From the NCBI GenBank assembly GCA_015039315.1, contig WIDE01000054.1, positions 96,750 through 160,749 of the forward strand: a DNA stretch of 64,000 bases, written 5' to 3'. The translations under genes and the position numbers were made by a program. Of the stretch, positions 59,401 through 64,000 are shown in pieces. The DNA comes from Clavulina sp. PMI_390 (taxonomy: Eukaryota; Basidiomycota; Agaricomycetes; Cantharellales; Hydnaceae). The notes beneath the pieces are model-generated. The model was not told the origin of the DNA. It searched no databases and saw only the letters and a list, made by a program, of their open reading frames with translations. Numbering within the stretch: position 1 is the first letter of the stretch; each line of letters opens with the position of its first letter.

Positions 59401-62088
59401 TTGTACTCGAGCTCGAAGGGGCGCTCGACCGGATCATTCTTCTCCGCGATGACAGTATGGCATAAACTGATCGCTCGGAAGAAGGAAATGATGTGGGCTC
59501 TTTGTGAGGAGTCTCGAGATGTCAGGTCGGATGCAAATCTAGGAGATATCAGTGTCAGGGCGTCGGGTTGCTCGTAGCGGTTCTTGAAGGCCCGATGCAT
59601 TGTCTGCAGCATCTCGTCCTTGAAGCGTCGTAGTTGCTCGTCCTGTTCCTCAGGCGAAAGCATATCTGATCTCCCTTGTCGGAGTGCTGCTCCCCTCATT
59701 GCTTCGGTCACGCCTTCACCGTAAGAGACTCCATTGATGCTGCACCGCTGGAACTCCATGATGTTTTGCGTAAGGGTACCTGCCAACGATATGAGATTGG
59801 TTCTTGTGCCTTTTGGAGTAAGTCAAATCATACCAGTCTTGTCCGAAAAGATATACTCTATTTGTCCTAAATCATCAGAGATATTCCAAGTCTTAGGAAC
59901 GCATGCAGCATCAAGTGGCTCATAATACATGTCCACATCTTGCGAGATGAAATACGCCTGGATGGTCTTGACAATCTCGATAGAGATGTACAAAGAAATT
60001 GGGACAATATTTTGGAAAGCGATTAGACACGATCTGCCAGGAAGGTATGAGCATTTTAGGCACGAAGACTGAGAGCAAGTAAGAGCATACGCTAGTGTAA
60101 CAATGCCATTGATGGCTGAGATGGTGGAAGGCGCAGCCGCATCCTCGTAGAAAAAGTCACCACTGGTGTTATTTTGAGCATAGTAGAATGCGTTCGCGAT
60201 ACCGGCGATGAGACATAATGCTGCAAGCGCAAAGAAGTTCATCATGACATTGAAGTTGGTTTCTTTTTCGATCTTGCTACGCTTCGACGGGGTATCACCA
60301 CCGTTGAGCATGATCTTCGTGTCAGCGCCGGTGAACACAACAAGACCGATAATCCATTTTGTGTTGCGGACTGCACAACCACGGAGGAGAAGCTCGTTGA
60401 TTGTGACAGGCTCCAATTTTTCGGCGGCAGACTGAGATGACGGGTCAACCCCTGATGGGGCAGATCTGAACTTGAGTGCGCCGTTAAAGGAATACAGATT
60501 GGGGTGTGGAGGCTCGGCGTCCAGAATGAATGAAGAGTGTTCCAAATCTTCTTCTGAGAGAATGGACGACGTGGCTCTGAGGGCCCGTCGAGGCTTTAGG
60601 TTTGTTTCGCCATCAAGATTCTTGGTCTCGACGTAACACAGGCCGTTAGCGTCCGACGTCGATAACACCACAATATCCGCCGGGACCTGGTCGTTCTCGG
60701 TTAAAAGAACACAATCTCCAACCTCAAGCTTTTTCCAAAGTGTCCGTTCCCAGTGAGCGGTACCAGATGTTTGCCGGTCATAGTTAACCACACCATTGGA
60801 CCGTGCTGAACGGGTTGACATGGCGTACTGGGACGTGTTAGGGAGGAATGATGAGACCGATTGGTTCCCAACCTCCTGCATAGGGGGGTAGGAGTAATCC
60901 CCGCCTGAAGACGGATCACCTGGTGTGTTCGTCGCAGTGGTGACACTAGCTTCGGACTGATTGCGTTGATGGCTGGAATTCTCTTCGCGAGTCAATTGGT
61001 AGTTATTCATGCTCGACGCCTCTCGTTCACGGAGCTTGCGAACGCCTCGCGTGACCTTCCCTGGCGTGGCGCCAAGCCCAAAAAGCCGTTGGAATGTCGT
61101 TCTGGGATCGGTCGGTTGGTTAACGTTTCTCCAATCGCCGAGTTTTGTAGCAGCGGAAGTGTTGACTTCATCATCCAAGGATGCTCGGCGATAGTCTTCG
61201 ATGCCGTCCTTGAGTGCCGTGACACTGATGATGAATACGAGAGGCACCATCGATAGTTGGGGAGTGGTGGCACCAAACATGGGGAAAATGGACACTAGAA
61301 CGACGAGAATCAGAGGAAATAGGAGTGAGAAGTAGGAATATCTTACGAATCACGGTAGCGAGGAAGAATATGTTCGCCACCCTAAGACATCATAAATTGG
61401 GTCAACCTTGACACGCTCTTGTGTGAAAAGTAGTGACAGACCTTCGAAACTGCTCGTAGAGGTTTTTGGGTAGGAAGGTGATTGGGGTGTATTCTGCAGC
61501 AAAAAAAGAAGACGTTAATGCTCGACTTGTGTCTTGAATGCGGCGGTGTGGCATACTGCTCGTCCGAACTTTGTTCCGTGCATATCTGGCGGCAACATTG
61601 AGAAGCTAATGCGAGGCTTGGACACCGAGCCGAATGACATACCTGACGATAGGCTCGCCTCTAGAGTCCAACTGAGATTGGGGAAGGGGAATGTTGAAAT
61701 GAATATCACGACGTTTCCCCACGGGTATGGGTGTTCCGTTCGCGGTACTTGTAGGTTTGTCGCGGGGATCCGCCTCGGTAGTGCCAGAGGTCTCTTTATT
61801 CCGACGAAAAAAGCTGCTTTTGCCAGAGGTGTTTTTACGTGAGACGGTCGTTTGCCTTCGTCTCCGCCACAGCTGACGTCTGGTTTCCGCTCTGTCTGCC
61901 TCAGCAATCGTAGATGCGGCAGTCCGGACAGTCCGCAGGCGGAGTTCAGGATCAATCATCGTCGGGTCCTCCGAAAAGTCCTCTCCATCGTCCTTAAACG
62001 GTCATGATACCCAGTCAGTCTACGCACAATTTAGGGAGCTTAAATTGTGACATACATTGTTCAGATGCGGTGGTGTTGCCACGGACAT
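56483..62088 (-). CDS. P4-type ATPase phospholipid flippase (DNF1/DNF2-like)
   Basis: Aminophospholipid flippase that moves lipids to the cytosolic leaflet at the plasma membrane or endosomes; usually needs a CDC50/LEM3 subunit. Start 62088 (MSVATPPHLNN). Order: TFLPKNLYEQFRRVANIFFL, TTPQLSMVPLVFIISVTALK, LCYVETKNLDGETNLKPRRA (the DGET actuator motif), a membrane segment with AFQNIVPISLYISIEIVK, EYIFSDKTG joined to TLTQNIMEFQRCSI (phosphorylated Asp), YKAESPDEAALAAVARDVG, GIKLWILTGDKLQTAIEIG, SIGDGANDVAMIQEANVGCG, and DMHANFFYKNVIWTLAMFWF, then several more helices. A disordered Pro/Ser-rich tail ends GWSGAIAL at 56483. About 1,500 residues. Intron 59780-59833 splits the DKTGT motif. The intron at 60034-60090 is 57 nt and frame-neutral. 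Confidence 0.94.
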
Positions 62089-63832
62089 GGCACTTGAGAC
62101 GCGGGGGGATCCGTCAAGGGTTCAAGAGTGAAACAGGTGGTGCAGAAAGTGCAAGACACCAAGGTCGGTGGGGCGCCCGGGCTCGGTCAAGGCGCAGTCC
62201 TTGGGACAAAGGTTGGTACGTGGATGCGAGTGCTGATCCTATCGGCACTGGCGAGTGACAGTGAGAAGCGGGAGTCGTTCGAGAGCTAGCACTAGCGCAA
62301 AATGAGAGAACCAGAGGAGGAGGAGGAATGCGACCCAGCGAGAGAGGAGAGGAAGGATGGGAGTGACTGTGTAACAGTGGCCGTGGCCGTGGCTGTGCGG
62401 GACCGGGCGCCGTTCAAGTGTCCCATCTCCATCAAGATGAATCATTGGCCATGTGTTTGCGCCTGATGGACGAGCCAGGACAAGACTTGTCCCCTTTATC
62501 ATTATCATCCCAGAACTGGCTTCAAATCATTTCTTAGATCATGATCTACAGATTACAAAACTACACAAACGCGCATACTTTTCCTAGCTGCGATCCGCCA
62601 TAGCTAGCGATGGTTCACCATATGAGTCTCATATACTTGTTAATACCCTCTCATTCATTCTGCCACGCATGATGGACATCTATCCGGGTGCATGGATGAT
62701 CCCGAAATTGGAGACGGCATAGATTCGGGCTCACCCTACCAACGACTTCCACGTAGTGCGGTGGTAGACGACCAACCACAAACTCTTTCAGGCGCTCAAA
62801 CCGTGTCAGCGCTAATGCGATGAGTACAACATGGAGCTCCAGCTCCTATACATTCAGGCTGGTATCCATGCCGCTGTTGGTGCCGGCAAGCCGCCGAACT
62901 GCGCAAGGATAGAAGAGACTTGGCGACCAGGGTAATCAGCTCGGCGTCAGCCCGCTGCACATGCAACGTCAGCCTATCCGTCCCGGCGCCCGATGCGGAG
63001 CAGATGACGATAGGTAGATTTACGGCAGGTTTGTGACGTGGTACATCTGCGTCTGAATTTAGGAAGCAATTTATGACTCATTGTGCCAGCTGTTCATTGA
63101 GGAACCAGACTAACACAGCGAGTGCTACCCTCGATGGCCTTGAGGGCAGGGAGTAATCCTACTTGGGGGGATGCAGGCATTGCAAATGATAGGCAGTATG
63201 ACCTTCGCAGTATGACCTTCGGGAACTCCAGATAAAGGATATCATGACAGGAATAACCAAGTGAACAGCTTGTCTAGGTTATGGTGAAGATCAAGCAACC
63301 AGGTATTCTCGGACAAGCCTAGAAGATGAGGCCCAATAGGCATCGCCAGGACGCTAAAAGCCAAGGTCCACATGACACCTCTTGGGGTCGATCTGGCTAG
63401 CTGAAAGTATAAACTGCGTCTGATGTGGGTTATGTTCAATCCTGTCGATTTTTACAATTAGCCCTTCTTTCCGCGCCTCTGAGAAGCGGACTTCGTGAGG
63501 TAGATAACATAGAGAATGAGTTTGAGAGGGAGCCTGGCCTATAGCCCCCTGTGTGAATGTACGATCCAGCTGTAGGCATACACATGCCACTTCTGTTGCG
63601 TTGTGAGTAGTCCTTGTGAAAGAGAGGCTGAGCACAGCTTCGCACAGCGTCAACAAAAAAGAGAAAGTTGAGCAGTACTCAAGTGCCTTGAAGTATCGAC
63701 CCAAATCCTGGGTCCGCATGCACATTAGTGATTGGATAAGAAAACAACGATAAGGATAGCTTGTTCATCGAGTAGCATGCATAGAAGAATACTGGAAGGA
63801 CAGAAGGGAGCATATTCATACGTCGAAGTAGT
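62089..63832. other. Intergenic, about 1.7 kb
   Basis: Largest gap in the window, between the flippase start and the eL8 stop. It holds a GTGGCC-type microsatellite near 62377-62396 and a 14-bp tandem duplication at 63194-63221. Minus-strand frames at 63242-63725 (up to 123 codons) show no domain or clear splice partner. I see no supported gene. Confidence 0.4.
63194..63221. repeat. 14-bp perfect tandem duplication
   Basis: CAGTATGACCTTCG occurs twice head to tail. It may be a replication-slippage duplication; no gene is affected. Confidence 0.85.
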
Positions 63833-64000
63833 CTACAGAGCTTTGGCAGCATCAGCAGAGATCGCCTTGCCAGCGGCCTTTGCACGAGCACGCAGTTTCG
63901 CCGCAGACTTATTACCACGAAGACCACCACCCCAGTGCTTACGAGCGTCTTCGTATTTATCAGTACTAGGGAAGGATATTTACCGTTAGTGAGTGAGTAT
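63833..64000 (-). CDS. RPL8: 60S ribosomal protein eL8 (L7a/Rpl8), last exon, cut by window end
   Basis: The terminal coding exon (63833-63965) encodes [19 protein letters not shown] then [20 protein letters not shown] and ends KAL with stop at 63833-63835. DKYxExxxxWGGGxxGxKxxAK is the conserved C-terminus of eL8, a large-subunit ribosomal protein. An AG acceptor (CCCTAG) precedes the exon at 63966 and a branch-like ACTAAC lies within the remaining intron, so the rest of the gene continues to the right of the window. Confidence 0.85.

Noticed and set aside
63354..63725. Open frame of 123 codons on the minus strand upstream of eL8
   Set aside because: No family signal, no start context, and no matching exons nearby.

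Overview
The window reads as intron-dense nuclear DNA from a filamentous basidiomycete, most likely an Agaricomycete. Almost every gene is cut into short exons by introns of about 50-90 nt with GTRNGY...YAG borders. Products match fungal families, and there are no operons, insertion sequences, CRISPR arrays or tRNA/rRNA genes that I can recognise. Gene models below were assembled by hand by joining frames across splice sites. Starts and stops are mostly firm, but some internal exon borders are approximate.

Layout: 0-6.3 kb holds an aspartic peptidase (cut by the window start), a RhoGAP-like protein and mitochondrial COX4, all on the minus strand. 7-17.5 kb holds a LIM-domain protein (+), a 77-residue unknown (-), calmodulin (-), a YjbQ/UPF0047 protein (-) divergent from sphingoid C4-hydroxylase SUR2 (+), and an alpha/beta hydrolase (+). 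17.8-24 kb holds a DUF423/TMEM256 membrane protein (+), an MFS sugar transporter (-) and a site-2 protease (-). 24.5-30.6 kb is one large serine-rich unknown (+). 31-38.4 kb holds SEN54 (+), an F-box/SirB1/YccV protein (-) and an aquaporin (-). 39.9-48 kb holds a siderophore transporter (-), a phosducin-like protein (-) and XPF (-). 48.4-56.2 kb holds a wax-synthase-like acyltransferase (+), an F-box protein (+), a BEM46 hydrolase (-), and aminodeoxychorismate lyase (-) divergent from UBC13 (+). 56.5-62.1 kb is a P4-ATPase flippase (-). The right edge cuts ribosomal protein eL8 (-).

The genes are mostly housekeeping (respiration, tRNA splicing, DNA repair, ubiquitin, folate, lipid transport, calcium signalling) mixed with transporters for sugar, water/solutes and ferric siderophores. 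They do not form a pathway cluster. The most notable points are tiny exons needed to restore conserved proteins (7 nt in calmodulin, 6 nt in the sugar transporter, 12 nt plus a GC-AG intron in UBC13), a dense GATA-site cluster containing ATCAGATAA upstream of the siderophore transporter, a LIM protein with an unassigned Asn-Cys-Trp C-terminal domain, an aquaporin with NSA in place of the second NPA, a RhoGAP domain that seems to lack its arginine finger, and two wholly uncharacterised genes.
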